Assembly: GCA_024403995.1 (NCBI GenBank)
Contig: JAKSQT010000004.1
Span: 1 to 64,000 of the forward strand
DNA length: 64,000 nt
Direction of reading: 5' to 3'
From: Ruminococcus sp.
GTDB taxonomy: Bacteria; Bacillota; Clostridia; Oscillospirales; Ruminococcaceae
In this document: piece by piece, positions 1 through 10,131 of the stretch
Layout of the letters: every line of letters starts with the position of its first letter
Numbering within the stretch: the first letter of the stretch is position 1
Notes under the pieces: generated by a model
Databases searched by the model: none
The model's input: only the letters and a program-made list of their open reading frames with translations
What the model was told of the DNA's origin: nothing
Translations under genes and position numbers: made by a program

Positions 1-21
1 CTTTCTATCATACTCCTGCAT
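1..21 (-). CDS. Possible start of a further operon gene (partial)
   Basis: Downstream of the DGQHR gene on the minus strand an ATG at 19-21 opens a frame that reads MQEYDRK to the window edge. A purine-rich stretch lies upstream, but its spacing from the ATG is long for a ribosome binding site. The position fits a seventh gene of the defence-type operon, where a DISARM phospholipase-D gene would be worth looking for. Seven codons cannot identify a family, and the frame could be spurious. Confidence 0.2.
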
Positions 22-78
22 TATTTACTTCTTTTTCCTTAGCTTAATGACATTAGCCAAAAGGGCGGCTGCAATTTT

Positions 79-2379
79 TTATATCAAAATACCCATAAAC
101 CAATCATAAACGTTTTTAACAAAACTATATTCATCAACCGGAACACTATACTTATCATTTTGAAGTTTGTTGGTAATAGTATTCAATCTAATTACCCATT
201 CAGTCTTAGCTTCCTTACCACCCGAAATCTTTTCCTCTTCCGGACGGACAAAAATATCTTCAAAAAGCATTGACCAATTCTTGCCGTTTATAATAATCTG
301 TTTGCAATCTGATAAGGGAACATAATCCCATATAGGGATATCAACTTCGTCACCATTATTGGCTACACTCTCATAGATTGCTTCATCTGCTTCATTTTTT
401 GCTTTAGTATAGATGCTTTTGGGCAAACCTTTTATTAGCCAACTTTCACCATAGTAGTCTTCAAGCTTGGATGAAATGACCATTTTAATTCTTGATTCGA
501 GTTCTTTTAACATAGTTCTTGTATCATCATTATATTCTTTTGACTCATTTTGCCAATATTCGTTCAATCCTTCCGGATTGAAATCTGGTCTTGAATCAGC
601 TATGGCTTTCTGATATGCTCGCCAAAATCTGGTATCGGCACCTCCTCCAAAGTAACCTCTAAGATTCTTACGATGCTCAGGTGTAAGTGCATTTAAATAC
701 TCTGTTAATGGCTTAAGATAATATTCTATTAAGCTGAACATATCATTAATATCCTGAGTTTTAGGAGAAATGATTCCTTTCTCAACAAGCATATTTACTA
801 TGTCATTGATAACACGTATTACAGCTTGAATTCCACGGTTCATCGTGAGCATTCCGTTATCTTTATCGCCCTTATCCCACTCACTAAGCGATTTATCCCT
901 AATATACAAAAGGCACTTTTCAATAAATGGATAGAAAAGATCACAGGTGTCTTGATTATTACCACAATCAAAGGTTCCGCTTTTTTGTAAAGTATTTTTC
1001 TTGCCGTAAGCATCGAAAAAATTACACTTCTTTAATGCCGACTGTATTGCTTCAACAGTAATGCATCTATCAGGAGTGATTTCACTTTCACCGATAACAA
1101 CTCTTGAATGAAGAGGTGACGTTGATTCTTCGCCCAGCATTTGTGCAATTTTGGATCTGAGTGCCTGTCTTTGCTCGCTTAGATCTTCTGAATCCCAAAG
1201 CATATCTGCATTCAAAGTGACTCTTAATGATTTCGGAACTGCTTTTTGATTCTCATTTATATCCATAAATATCTTGATTTGTTCAGTTCTTTCAAGATCT
1301 ACAAATGCAACAACGGGAATACTATTTGTTGAAGCATAATCCGAATCAGAGTAACCATATAATCGATGTTGTCCATCAATAATATAAGCCGATCTGTATC
1401 TTTTGGGAATATGCAAAATTCCTATTTTCGAAATTGTTCCATCAACTTTAGTTGCCGACTGATCAAACACAAGTCCTTTACCATTAGTATCTATGCATAT
1501 TATTATTGAGTTTGGGAAGTATCCTCCATTATTTATAAAATTTCGTACATCTTGTAGGCGCTTCTTCTTTATTATTCTTTGATAGGTCGGCATCATGTTC
1601 TGGTAAGCTTCTGACCTATGTAAAACATAACCTATCTTTAAAAGCTTTTCAGGTTCAATGGAAAACGAATAATATGTATACCCTCCCATTTTACCTTGAA
1701 TAGCTGGGATCCGGTTATCCATATTCTTTATTTCTTGATTAGCAAAAAGACTTCCCAGTAATTGATACCGCGAACATGAACCAAGGTGCTTAGCGAGTTC
1801 ACTATAGTACTCTATAGTTGATTCACTAAAATAGGCAATGCCAAACTTATCCAGTAAAGCCAAATCTTTTCGATTGGAAATATAATTGTGAGTTGCCCAA
1901 ATAAACTTCACTTTTCTGCCAGTATAGTGTTTTAACGCCTCTTTTCTAAGGCCAGCAATTTTATCATTAAACTCAGTTATTTCATCATAAAAGTTATGCT
2001 CAACAAGTGATTCAGATGCGTGACAACTAACAATAATAATTGTTTCATCATCAACTGCCATAACACTTATTTTTTCTTTTAAGCTATCATCATGAAAATC
2101 ATAGGACATTTCAAAATCATTAATGTTGAGTTCTGTAAAACCCATATTACTAAGAAGTGTCCAGACTCGATCTTCAAATTGTTCCTGAGCAGATTTTTCT
2201 TTTGAAATACCAACGTATTTTTTGCTTTTATATTCTTTACTCTTTTCCCAACCGAGATCAACATATACGGGTAATTCGTCCGACAAGATTTTTTGAGATA
2301 TAAACACTTTTTTTCTTGATCTCTTTTCAGTTGATAGAACACTACCTGAAACCATCATATCCCAATTAGTTCTAGCCAT
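79..2379 (-). CDS. DGQHR-domain protein with degenerate nuclease-like N-terminus
   Basis: A 766-residue protein with the signature DGQHR at residues 335-339, preceded by RYRSAYII. This places it in the DGQHR/DndB-like group, whose members regulate or target DNA-modification and defence systems. The region around residues 65-125 has the layout of a restriction-endonuclease-like fold (QFEDRVW, then VMAVDDETIIIVSCHAS), but the usual catalytic Asp and Glu-x-Lys positions seem to be Ser and Ser-x-His, so it may be inactive. The start follows AAAGGAATTGAGTT. It begins 3 nt after the methyltransferase stop and is the last complete gene of the operon. The C-terminal 400 residues have no motif I recognise. 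Family call is firm; role in the system is inference. Confidence 0.8.
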   Translation of the reverse strand: MARTNWDMMVSGSVLSTEKRSRKKVFISQKILSDELPVYVDLGWEKSKEYKSKKYVGISKEKSAQEQFEDRVWTLLSNMGFTELNINDFEMSYDFHDDSLKEKISVMAVDDETIIIVSCHASESLVEHNFYDEITEFNDKIAGLRKEALKHYTGRKVKFIWATHNYISNRKDLALLDKFGIAYFSESTIEYYSELAKHLGSCSRYQLLGSLFANQEIKNMDNRIPAIQGKMGGYTYYSFSIEPEKLLKIGYVLHRSEAYQNMMPTYQRIIKKKRLQDVRNFINNGGYFPNSIIICIDTNGKGLVFDQSATKVDGTISKIGILHIPKRYRSAYIIDGQHRLYGYSDSDYASTNSIPVVAFVDLERTEQIKIFMDINENQKAVPKSLRVTLNADMLWDSEDLSEQRQALRSKIAQMLGEESTSPLHSRVVIGESEITPDRCITVEAIQSALKKCNFFDAYGKKNTLQKSGTFDCGNNQDTCDLFYPFIEKCLLYIRDKSLSEWDKGDKDNGMLTMNRGIQAVIRVINDIVNMLVEKGIISPKTQDINDMFSLIEYYLKPLTEYLNALTPEHRKNLRGYFGGGADTRFWRAYQKAIADSRPDFNPEGLNEYWQNESKEYNDDTRTMLKELESRIKMVISSKLEDYYGESWLIKGLPKSIYTKAKNEADEAIYESVANNGDEVDIPIWDYVPLSDCKQIIINGKNWSMLFEDIFVRPEEEKISGGKEAKTEWVIRLNTITNKLQNDKYSVPVDEYSFVKNVYDWFMGILI

Positions 2380-2382
2380 AAC

Positions 2383-3204
2383 TCAATTCCTTTCCGGAAT
2401 ATTTGTGAAGATATATTCCTGAACATTTCCCCTAAAAGCAGCTCGTCCGCCTATGAGACTTTTTCGTTCACGCTCAATAGTCCTAGTACTGGCAATGCCG
2501 CCAAAAATATCACGAATAGTCTGATTATGAGCATTCGTAAGAATGAACCAGGCGTTACGGTCAACTATAGATTTAATTAAATCTGCTAATCTACGTTGAT
2601 CATCTAACGAAAATAATTTCTGATTATACTGTATGAAATAATCATTTTTATTATTTGATACGGTATATGGTGGATCTAAGAAGACCAGATCTCTTTCTTT
2701 TATATTATCTCTAATATCAAAAAAATCCTGACATTGTATATTTACGTTTTGAAGTTTTACACTAATCTCTTTTAATCTCTCATAGTTAACGGTCTTTTCT
2801 TTTTTTCCATAAGGAACATTGTATAGTCCTTGTCTGTTTACACGGTATATTCCATTAAATGAATTGGCATTTAAGTATAAAAACCTTGCCGCAGAAATAT
2901 ATTGACCTTTATGCATGGTGCTTCTAATTCTATAATAACTTTCTTCATCTGATTTGAAGCGTTTAAGATAAGATATAACTAACTCTGGTTTATCTCTTAC
3001 TGAACAAAAAGTATTCACTAATTCTTGATTCACATCAGATAAATAATTCTGATGCGGATTATCTATTGAAAAAAAGATGGATGCTCCCCCCATGAAGGGT
3101 TCATAATAATCATTATAATCCAATCCTTCGATTAATTCTTTCACATAAGGTACAAGCCATGATTTACCACCGGCCCAACGTATGAATGATGTGTTTTGCG
3201 ACAT
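2383..3204 (-). CDS. D12-class DNA adenine N6-methyltransferase (Dam-like)
   Basis: A 273-residue protein with the D12-class layout. The SAM-binding start motif WAGGK is at residues 10-14, motif I YEPFMGGAS at 34-42, and the catalytic DPPY at 177-180. Such enzymes methylate adenine in a short specific site. Length is normal for the class. Its ATG shares one base with the upstream helicase stop (TAATG), and the next gene begins 3 nt after its stop, so translation is probably coupled. In this operon it probably marks host DNA as self, as drmMI or drmMII do in DISARM, although drmMI-type enzymes are usually much larger. The recognition site cannot be read from the sequence. Confidence 0.92.
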   Translation of the reverse strand: MSQNTSFIRWAGGKSWLVPYVKELIEGLDYNDYYEPFMGGASIFFSIDNPHQNYLSDVNQELVNTFCSVRDKPELVISYLKRFKSDEESYYRIRSTMHKGQYISAARFLYLNANSFNGIYRVNRQGLYNVPYGKKEKTVNYERLKEISVKLQNVNIQCQDFFDIRDNIKERDLVFLDPPYTVSNNKNDYFIQYNQKLFSLDDQRRLADLIKSIVDRNAWFILTNAHNQTIRDIFGGIASTRTIERERKSLIGGRAAFRGNVQEYIFTNIPERN

Positions 3205-4793
3205 TAATAATTCCTCACAAGTTCGATTAGATAGTATTTAGCTCTTGTATAAGCTATATAATTTACATTATCAGATGTTTTAGGCGTATGAATATATATT
3301 GCCATATTTGTTTCCAGTCCTTTATATTCTTCCACCGAGAAAACACTGATTTCATTTGCTGATGAAGTTTTTGAATTTACTATTCTCCACTTTGCAATAC
3401 CGTCACAGTATTGTGATAATATGTAATCAACATCATCTGTCAAAATAGTCATTGAGTCATTAGGGAGATATTCATCACATAGGTAACGCTTAAACAAAGT
3501 TTCAAGAGTTACTGTTAATTGTCCTAGTTCATTAATGAATTCTGTTTGCGGTGTTGGACCTTCCACAGGATTTGCAATAACATCAGTACCAAGATTTGTT
3601 TTTGCTGCTGTCCAATTATAGATGTTTGCTGTATTACGTATATTTTCATGCAAAAGGAACGGCAAACCTGCTATTTCAAATCCATCACCAAAACTATCAG
3701 CTCTTAAAACTTGTACATCATCGTAAAACACACCCATTCTGGAGCTATCATGATCTACAAGAAGTTTTCTAACTGTTTTTGCCCACTCAAAACAAAAATC
3801 CTGAGCTTCATCGACAAAAATAGAATCATATTTTATTATATCACATTTTATAGCATTTGACAAACCATCATACAATGGTGCTTGATAAGCGCTATAATCA
3901 GTAATAACATTATTAAATAATGTGTTTATATCCATAACATCTACTTCTGCTCCAATTACAGAAGCCACCATTTTTGATAAGTTTTCAGAGGCACAAACAA
4001 ATAGTACTTTACTGTTTGATTTTTGTGCTTCTTGAAGAGCCATTTTCATAGCAATCCACGTTTTTCCGGTTCCGGCACCACCACGTATATAGAATTGACG
4101 AACATTACTTAAAAAATACACGTAATTGTCTTGTACTCTATTAATTGTTTCAAGTTGCTGCTCCTTATATTTAACAAGTGAACCTGCTGCAGCAGAAATT
4201 GCAATTCGTTCACGTATGAGTTCAATCAATGCGTTATGCTGACTAATAGGATAAAAATTTCTTCCGTATGTTTTACCACCCCATAGCTTGAACATTGCTT
4301 TGATTTTTGAATAAATATCATTCATGTCATTGCAATCTATGGTGCATTTTCGATGTCTGTTATCTAAGTTATGTTCTTCACCTATAGCATAGAAAGGAAA
4401 TACTGTTCCAGCACCATAGATGCCGTTGTATTTGAAGTTATATTTATTTGAGAAAGTATTATAAAAATAGTACATACTTTTCTCTGCTTGATCATACGGG
4501 GAAATAGTCAATTCTCTTTCTCCGTGAAATGTATCCTCAACGCTCCAACTATCTCCGTCTCGATGTATTTCTGTTCCACCTTTCACCTCCAAACAAATGA
4601 AGCCATATTCGGGGCAAGTAACTATAAAATCCGCTTCAGATTTTACCAAGCTTCCTTCTTCGTAGGTCGTCCACTTAACAGAATAAAAAACCTCATAGTT
4701 ATCCGGCAGCTGGTTTTTCAGAACATAATAAACGATTCTTTCTGAATCAGTCGGCATATATTCATTTATGTTTTTTGGATACATTATTGCCAT
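3204..4793 (-). CDS. NERD nuclease domain fused to SF1 helicase
   Basis: A 529-residue two-domain protein. Residues 1-110 match the NERD nuclease-related domain: Asp55 in EADFIV and Glu69/Lys71 in CLEVKGG form a plausible PD-(D/E)XK active site. Residues 215-529 are an SF1 helicase with Walker A GGAGTGKT (238-245), Walker B IFVDEAQD (325-332) and a C-terminal motif ending in YIAYTRAKYYLIEL. It therefore probably combines DNA cleavage with unwinding. The start lies 3 nt after the DrmB-like stop, and its own stop overlaps the methyltransferase start by 1 nt. As the only apparently intact nuclease encoded in the operon, it is the best candidate effector. Domain calls are from motifs; activity is inferred. 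Confidence 0.88.
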   Translation of the reverse strand: MAIMYPKNINEYMPTDSERIVYYVLKNQLPDNYEVFYSVKWTTYEEGSLVKSEADFIVTCPEYGFICLEVKGGTEIHRDGDSWSVEDTFHGERELTISPYDQAEKSMYYFYNTFSNKYNFKYNGIYGAGTVFPFYAIGEEHNLDNRHRKCTIDCNDMNDIYSKIKAMFKLWGGKTYGRNFYPISQHNALIELIRERIAISAAAGSLVKYKEQQLETINRVQDNYVYFLSNVRQFYIRGGAGTGKTWIAMKMALQEAQKSNSKVLFVCASENLSKMVASVIGAEVDVMDINTLFNNVITDYSAYQAPLYDGLSNAIKCDIIKYDSIFVDEAQDFCFEWAKTVRKLLVDHDSSRMGVFYDDVQVLRADSFGDGFEIAGLPFLLHENIRNTANIYNWTAAKTNLGTDVIANPVEGPTPQTEFINELGQLTVTLETLFKRYLCDEYLPNDSMTILTDDVDYILSQYCDGIAKWRIVNSKTSSANEISVFSVEEYKGLETNMAIYIHTPKTSDNVNYIAYTRAKYYLIELVRNY

Positions 4794-4796
4794 GTT

Positions 4797-6710
4797 TTAC
4801 ATCTCCCAAAAACCTATACTAGGTGCGGTTTGAGTTTCTATCGAATATAAATATTTTCTTCCCAGCTCAGCGTTGAAATGATTGCATGATATTTCCGGAA
4901 TAATTAAACAAGCACTACAAGCTGTATTATCTCTATCCGAACATATAGGATCAAAAATACAGTTTCGGGATTCATCAAATGCTTTTTTTAAGAAAAAGGC
5001 ATAATTTGATTCAGCCATTCCGGAAAGTGCACCGAGCGGTATTCCTTGACTGGTTTGAGCATAGATAAAAATACTTGCTGTCTCTACTATTATTATTTCA
5101 GTTAGAGAATTACCTGACAAACCGCTTAATTCTCCAGCTGCTTTGATAAAAGCATGTGAAATTGAATGCAACAAAGCAAAAACATGCTTTGTTATTTCTT
5201 CCTGGTCATCAATTTCTCCAAACATAGAGATCACATCACTATGAACATATTCAGCAAACCATTTTTTTACAGACAGCTCGTCTTCTAAATCAGGCAGCTG
5301 CTCTTCTCTTATTATCTTATTTGCATATAACCATTCAATGATCTTTTTTTGACTGATTTCAAATAAAATCCCTTCAGTGTTTAGTTTTGCACCATATACC
5401 AAATTTGCCGTTCCATCCTTGGACTTATCATATGCATTTAGCTTCAAACGACAATTTTTGTTTGTCAAATTTTTAGGATCAGCGACCTTTCTTGAATAAC
5501 CATAGGTGCAATTTACTATTTGAATATCGCAAGATACCTGCATATTTTTTATGCCGAGTTTATCGTTCAGAGTGTAGATTTCTTCTGCCTCATCAATGAA
5601 TTCCATTTCAAGTTGACGTTTTATTGAATCTTCAAGAGTAATAATACGTTTAGCATACCTGATGGTATAGTATTGCATAAGCTTAAAGGAAAAATTATTA
5701 AGCCATTCATTGTATACTACAACACTTTCCGACTTTTTCTTTGAAAACAATTCATCGCATAAGTTTACATATTTTTCAACACTTCTATTATTTGATGATG
5801 TTTTAAGCATATTATTGACCGCTGCCTCAAAATTACTTTCAGGCATTAGTCCCATTTGAATAAGAGCTCTGACCTGTTCTTCAGCTGCTTTTCTCTGAGC
5901 ATCATTACGGAACTCATCACTAAAAGCCAGTTCTATATTATTAAGAATGTTTTCATAATCTTCCGTAGTTATCTTATCAAACCAACGTGCAACAATAGTT
6001 TTCTGGGCTTCTATACCATTTTCATAAAACTGTCCACTTCTGGGATCAACAAGATTTATAACTCTTAATGTAAAAGGTTTATAATTACGTCCGGAATTTG
6101 CATTATCCGGAACCAGCCTGCTATTGCAATTAGGACATATCTGTACAAATTCCGCAGGTTTTTCTGTATTCCCTATTCGATAAAACATTTTGTACTGTGT
6201 ATCATTAGGCCTGTATTTAAAATTCTTTATCCCTTGAACATATGGAATCTTTATTGGTTGAGCATAACCACACTCACAGGTATAGATCATTTGGAGTTGC
6301 TTTACCGCTTGTTTTCCACATTCTGGATTCTTACATTTCCAAGTGTATTTATCTACCGCATTAGAGTTCTTTATTTCAAAGGCATCACCACATGAACTAC
6401 AATAAAAAACCAATGGAGATATTTCTCCGATAATGTCGGGAATTCCATCGTTGCAAGCAGTTTCTACAATCAAAAAGGAGTTCGATTCAGGTGAAATATC
6501 GAAAGAACTGATATCACCATTTCTGTCACCAAAAAGCTTTATTTGCCTCTTTATCTCGTTTTGTATAAAGCTTTCATATATATTTGACATTCTTACATAA
6601 TTCCAGTTTTTTATTCTTGCAGATACAGCACGTCCTGATCCGTCTTCTCTTTCAGAAATCCAAATATCAGGTAAATATTTATAGACAGCTTGGTTTTTAC
6701 TTCTTTTCAT
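4797..6710 (-). CDS. DrmB-like DUF1998 zinc protein
   Basis: A 637-residue protein. N-terminal Cys pairs (CSSC at 104-107, CKNPEC near 126-131, CECG near 145 and CPNC at 192-195) look like zinc ribbons. The C-terminal part, with QGIPLGALSGMAESNYAF and a Cys cluster (CSDR...CSAC...C), resembles the DUF1998 region of DrmB. DrmB acts with the DrmA helicase in DISARM, where DrmAB loads on DNA. The gene begins 9 nt after the DrmA-like stop, with AAGGTGAT as ribosome site. Its adjacency to a DrmA-like gene is the main reason for calling this DISARM-like, since DUF1998 is also found in other helicase-associated proteins. Confidence 0.82.
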   Translation of the reverse strand: MKRSKNQAVYKYLPDIWISEREDGSGRAVSARIKNWNYVRMSNIYESFIQNEIKRQIKLFGDRNGDISSFDISPESNSFLIVETACNDGIPDIIGEISPLVFYCSSCGDAFEIKNSNAVDKYTWKCKNPECGKQAVKQLQMIYTCECGYAQPIKIPYVQGIKNFKYRPNDTQYKMFYRIGNTEKPAEFVQICPNCNSRLVPDNANSGRNYKPFTLRVINLVDPRSGQFYENGIEAQKTIVARWFDKITTEDYENILNNIELAFSDEFRNDAQRKAAEEQVRALIQMGLMPESNFEAAVNNMLKTSSNNRSVEKYVNLCDELFSKKKSESVVVYNEWLNNFSFKLMQYYTIRYAKRIITLEDSIKRQLEMEFIDEAEEIYTLNDKLGIKNMQVSCDIQIVNCTYGYSRKVADPKNLTNKNCRLKLNAYDKSKDGTANLVYGAKLNTEGILFEISQKKIIEWLYANKIIREEQLPDLEDELSVKKWFAEYVHSDVISMFGEIDDQEEITKHVFALLHSISHAFIKAAGELSGLSGNSLTEIIIVETASIFIYAQTSQGIPLGALSGMAESNYAFFLKKAFDESRNCIFDPICSDRDNTACSACLIIPEISCNHFNAELGRKYLYSIETQTAPSIGFWEM

Positions 6711-6719
6711 AGTATCACC

Positions 6720-9700
6720 TTAAATCTTAATTTCTATTTGTTCTTCAGTATCTCTTAAACTGGTCATTGGTGCTTTCTTGTCATGTGAAAACTTTGCAAT
6801 AGCCGTGGAAATAAAATCGCTTGTTGAGAAGTTTCCGTTTTGAATACCTGATAGAATATTCGTTACTTCCTCTTTTATTGCTTCTTTATAAGCGATAGAC
6901 ATTTTTTCTTGTTCATTGCATCCGTAAGCTTTAATCAGTAATTCTGTAACTTCATCAATCTGAATTATACCTTCTGCAAGAAGTTTTTTTACCTTAACAG
7001 CTTGATAAAGGTTATCTGAATTTGTCTGTAACGTATAGTACTGCATCAGTATTCCGGATAATAATCCTGGCAACGTGCTGTATACCGCATTTTTGGCCCA
7101 TCTATTTATTGGAACTGATTCAACAAGATCATCCTTGTTCTGATGAAAAATAACAAAATTTTTCAAGTAAGATCTATCACGCACACGCATCAATCGAATG
7201 ATATCAATTACAACACCTGTATACTTTCGACCTGTTCGGGAGTAAGCCTGAATGTATTCGGCATTATTATTTGGCATACCGAAGAAATACATAATATTAA
7301 ATGAATCCTCATCAACTCCGTGAGATATAGTACTTGTAGCCAGAATTAAATTTGTGCTATTAAGATTCTTTCTATTCGACTGAATATCAAAAAGAGTTTT
7401 ACGCACAGTTTGAAAATCAACATCGCTTGTCATCTGTTCTATCTCAAATTTTGGAATGCCATTAGCTTCAAGATAGTTGTTAGCCTGATTCTGAAATGCA
7501 TTTTCCAGTTCCATAGCATCTTGCTTACGGTTGTTGTATACCAATTCAATCCAATAATCGTACAACACATTCCTAAAATCATCAATAGTACCTTCAAAAC
7601 CATTTTTGCATACAGCTTCATAATTTGATTCTATGTTAGCAAACATACTATGCACAACTACTCTCATAGTGTAAACCGACTCCCACATACCGTCAGTAAT
7701 TGAGCGACCATATGGTGCATATCCAAGTAATATTCTGGTAATGTCATTATTGTCAGTATATGAATAGAAATCTTCTCCGCTTTTTATCGACGGATATTCA
7801 CATGGAAATCTTCTTCCATCCATATGATAAAGATTTCTGATATGTTCCTTATACATTGAAATAGTTGCTGTAGCACCAACAAATCTGATCTGCTTACGTT
7901 GCTCTTGAGGAACTAATTCCTTTGCATAGTAATTAATGAATGATTCATAATGTGCATCAAAAGTACCAAGGCTTTCCTTTACCAAATGCATTTCATCCTG
8001 AATAAACAGTGTAGGTATAGGATCTTTTAATAATCCTACATTCTGTAATGAAGACTTGTTCTTACAAGATTCGCATAGACAATTTGATGTAGGGCTAAAT
8101 CCGTGTACAGGACATATTTTCTTAACCTGACCGAAAAGCATTTTGAATTCATTGGTTGTACCTAGCATTGCCATTTTATCAATAGTACTTACTACTATCG
8201 AAGGAAGATATCTGTAGATTTCATTATCTACTATAAGTAACGGCAAAGTTTTCATTTCACACTCAGGGTTATCACAATTATGTTCAAGTTTCCAGCTCTC
8301 TTTATTAAACCTGACATTAACATTTTTTTGACCACAGCATGGGCAAGTATCAATGAATCGATAATAATCATTCAATGTGTCTTGATCGCTGTCAAGTATC
8401 AGATCTTTGCTCTGATTCTTATTGCCACGATCACTTAACACCTCATAAGCGTTGATTTTGTTTGGGGTATTATTCTTTCCAACAAAAAAACCAACTTCAA
8501 AATGCCTTGTATTATTTAACTCAGGTATATCTTTTCTTACATAATCTGCCTTTATAACTATTGTAAGAACTCTATCCAGCTGCTGAACGGCAAGCAATCT
8601 TAATGGATATTTCAAAAATGCAGTTATTCCATAGTTCTTGCCTCTCAATCTATCAAAAAACATATCAAAAACGCAGGCGCCCAGAAAAGCTTCAGTTTTT
8701 CCGCCGCCAGTGGGAAAATACAAAAGATTGGCAACATCAAAGTCCGCTTCAGAGATCGTATTATCTTGTTTATATTCGCTACGTATCATTTCACCTATCA
8801 ACGAAACTATAAACACTATCTGGAATAAGCGCCATCCATGTATTTTTCTATGTTCACCTGTGAGCTTAAAGTTAAAGGTTTTGTTCATATAAATGAACGC
8901 TTTTTTTACAAAGTCTTTGTACTCAATTTGCTCAATACCTTTTTTGAATCTACTGATTTCACGCCCATATTCATCAAGATCTTCTTTAAATCTTCCTTTC
9001 GCTATTTCAGAACCGAAGGAGGCGGTCATATACTCCCGAGTACATTTTTTGTGATCTTCCAACATAGCATTATATATGGATAATAGGTTAGTAACAGGAT
9101 CTGATATGAGCTTATCAAATGTTACATATTGATTATAATCATCCTTGGTTTTAAGCCTCATTTGATAATACTTTGGTATATTATCTGTATAAATTGCGTT
9201 CTCCTTTTCACTGAAAAAGGATGATGTGTTTTCTGTAACAGCATATACTAAGGCTCTGTTTTTATAACTGTTTTTAAAATAGTCTAATTTAATATCAAGA
9301 AATCTGATGTTTTCATTACCAACGATTTTCATTCCTGAATTATAAAATTGAGGTAAATATCCTACGTTGTTTTTTCCGTCAACCGGTGTTTTATTAACTA
9401 ATTGCAATAAAAATCGATAGTTATCTCCTTCGTCAATCACATTACAATAGATATCCATCTGCCATCTTGGCATAGCACGCTCGTCTTTTATCCCTACAAC
9501 TGTCCTGAAACGGTTCTCGTCAAGGAGATCAAACATAGTAATACGATCGGACTGCACTATACAAATTTCATCTATTATTTTAGATACCAGACGTTGCAAT
9601 CTATCGTTAATTTCATCTTGAAGGTGAAAGGCACCTGCCTTTAAACAATCCAATCGAATAGGGATACCACCACGAATTTCTTTTTCAATACTGACTTTTT

Positions 9701-10121
9701 TGTAAGTCAATGGAAGATAGAATTTTTTCTCAGGATAGCAATCACATAGCTGCTTTATGCTTTCATATTTTACATTGTCTTTTTCAGAAAATTTCTGAAG
9801 AATATAGTCCACAGTTTTGCCATAATTTGGCTTAATGGTATAAAACATCAATCCACGTGGGATAATATTGATTATACCACGTGGATTCTTTTGCACAACA
9901 AAAGAAACACTAATAGAAGGAACACTTTCAAATCTTGTACTATTATTTTCTACATAGCCACCTGAAAAACTTTCATCTATCCTGTTTTCAGCAAGCTTTC
10001 CAACCATAACACGTTTATCAGGAGCATCATCAACAAATGTTTCCTCAATATCTTCTCCTGAAATTCTGCTTATGTATTTTGAAACAATATGATCAGCTAC
10101 AACATTATAATTCTTAGTCAT
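6720..10121 (-). CDS. DrmA-like SF2 helicase
   Basis: A 1133-residue SF2 helicase. Walker A PTGGGKT is at 470-476, a DEMH box (DEAH variant) at 709-712, motif III-like ATATIS at 750-755, and motif VI QAYSRTGR at 958-965, after ATSTISHGVDEDSFN. Between the Walker A and B motifs lie two zinc-binding insertions (CPCC...CDNPEC near 593-622 and CPVH...CLCESC near 670-686). This layout matches the large DrmA/DpdJ-type helicases of DISARM and 7-deazaguanine restriction systems. The N-terminal 400 residues have no motif I recognise. The start is set by AAGGAG 7 nt upstream. It sits second in the operon, 10 nt after the UvrD-like gene. Confidence 0.86.
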   Translation of the reverse strand: MTKNYNVVADHIVSKYISRISGEDIEETFVDDAPDKRVMVGKLAENRIDESFSGGYVENNSTRFESVPSISVSFVVQKNPRGIINIIPRGLMFYTIKPNYGKTVDYILQKFSEKDNVKYESIKQLCDCYPEKKFYLPLTYKKVSIEKEIRGGIPIRLDCLKAGAFHLQDEINDRLQRLVSKIIDEICIVQSDRITMFDLLDENRFRTVVGIKDERAMPRWQMDIYCNVIDEGDNYRFLLQLVNKTPVDGKNNVGYLPQFYNSGMKIVGNENIRFLDIKLDYFKNSYKNRALVYAVTENTSSFFSEKENAIYTDNIPKYYQMRLKTKDDYNQYVTFDKLISDPVTNLLSIYNAMLEDHKKCTREYMTASFGSEIAKGRFKEDLDEYGREISRFKKGIEQIEYKDFVKKAFIYMNKTFNFKLTGEHRKIHGWRLFQIVFIVSLIGEMIRSEYKQDNTISEADFDVANLLYFPTGGGKTEAFLGACVFDMFFDRLRGKNYGITAFLKYPLRLLAVQQLDRVLTIVIKADYVRKDIPELNNTRHFEVGFFVGKNNTPNKINAYEVLSDRGNKNQSKDLILDSDQDTLNDYYRFIDTCPCCGQKNVNVRFNKESWKLEHNCDNPECEMKTLPLLIVDNEIYRYLPSIVVSTIDKMAMLGTTNEFKMLFGQVKKICPVHGFSPTSNCLCESCKNKSSLQNVGLLKDPIPTLFIQDEMHLVKESLGTFDAHYESFINYYAKELVPQEQRKQIRFVGATATISMYKEHIRNLYHMDGRRFPCEYPSIKSGEDFYSYTDNNDITRILLGYAPYGRSITDGMWESVYTMRVVVHSMFANIESNYEAVCKNGFEGTIDDFRNVLYDYWIELVYNNRKQDAMELENAFQNQANNYLEANGIPKFEIEQMTSDVDFQTVRKTLFDIQSNRKNLNSTNLILATSTISHGVDEDSFNIMYFFGMPNNNAEYIQAYSRTGRKYTGVVIDIIRLMRVRDRSYLKNFVIFHQNKDDLVESVPINRWAKNAVYSTLPGLLSGILMQYYTLQTNSDNLYQAVKVKKLLAEGIIQIDEVTELLIKAYGCNEQEKMSIAYKEAIKEEVTNILSGIQNGNFSTSDFISTAIAKFSHDKKAPMTSLRDTEEQIEIKI

Positions 10122-10131
10122 AATAATCTCC

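Noticed and set aside
22..78. In-frame continuation after the DGQHR stop (KIAAALLANVIKLRKKK)
   Set aside because: Could suggest stop-codon readthrough, but 17 codons of AT-rich DNA without support is weak; noted only.
2079..2342. Minus-strand 87-codon frame inside the DGQHR gene
   Set aside because: Overlaps a well-supported gene in another frame and has no ribosome site or family pattern.
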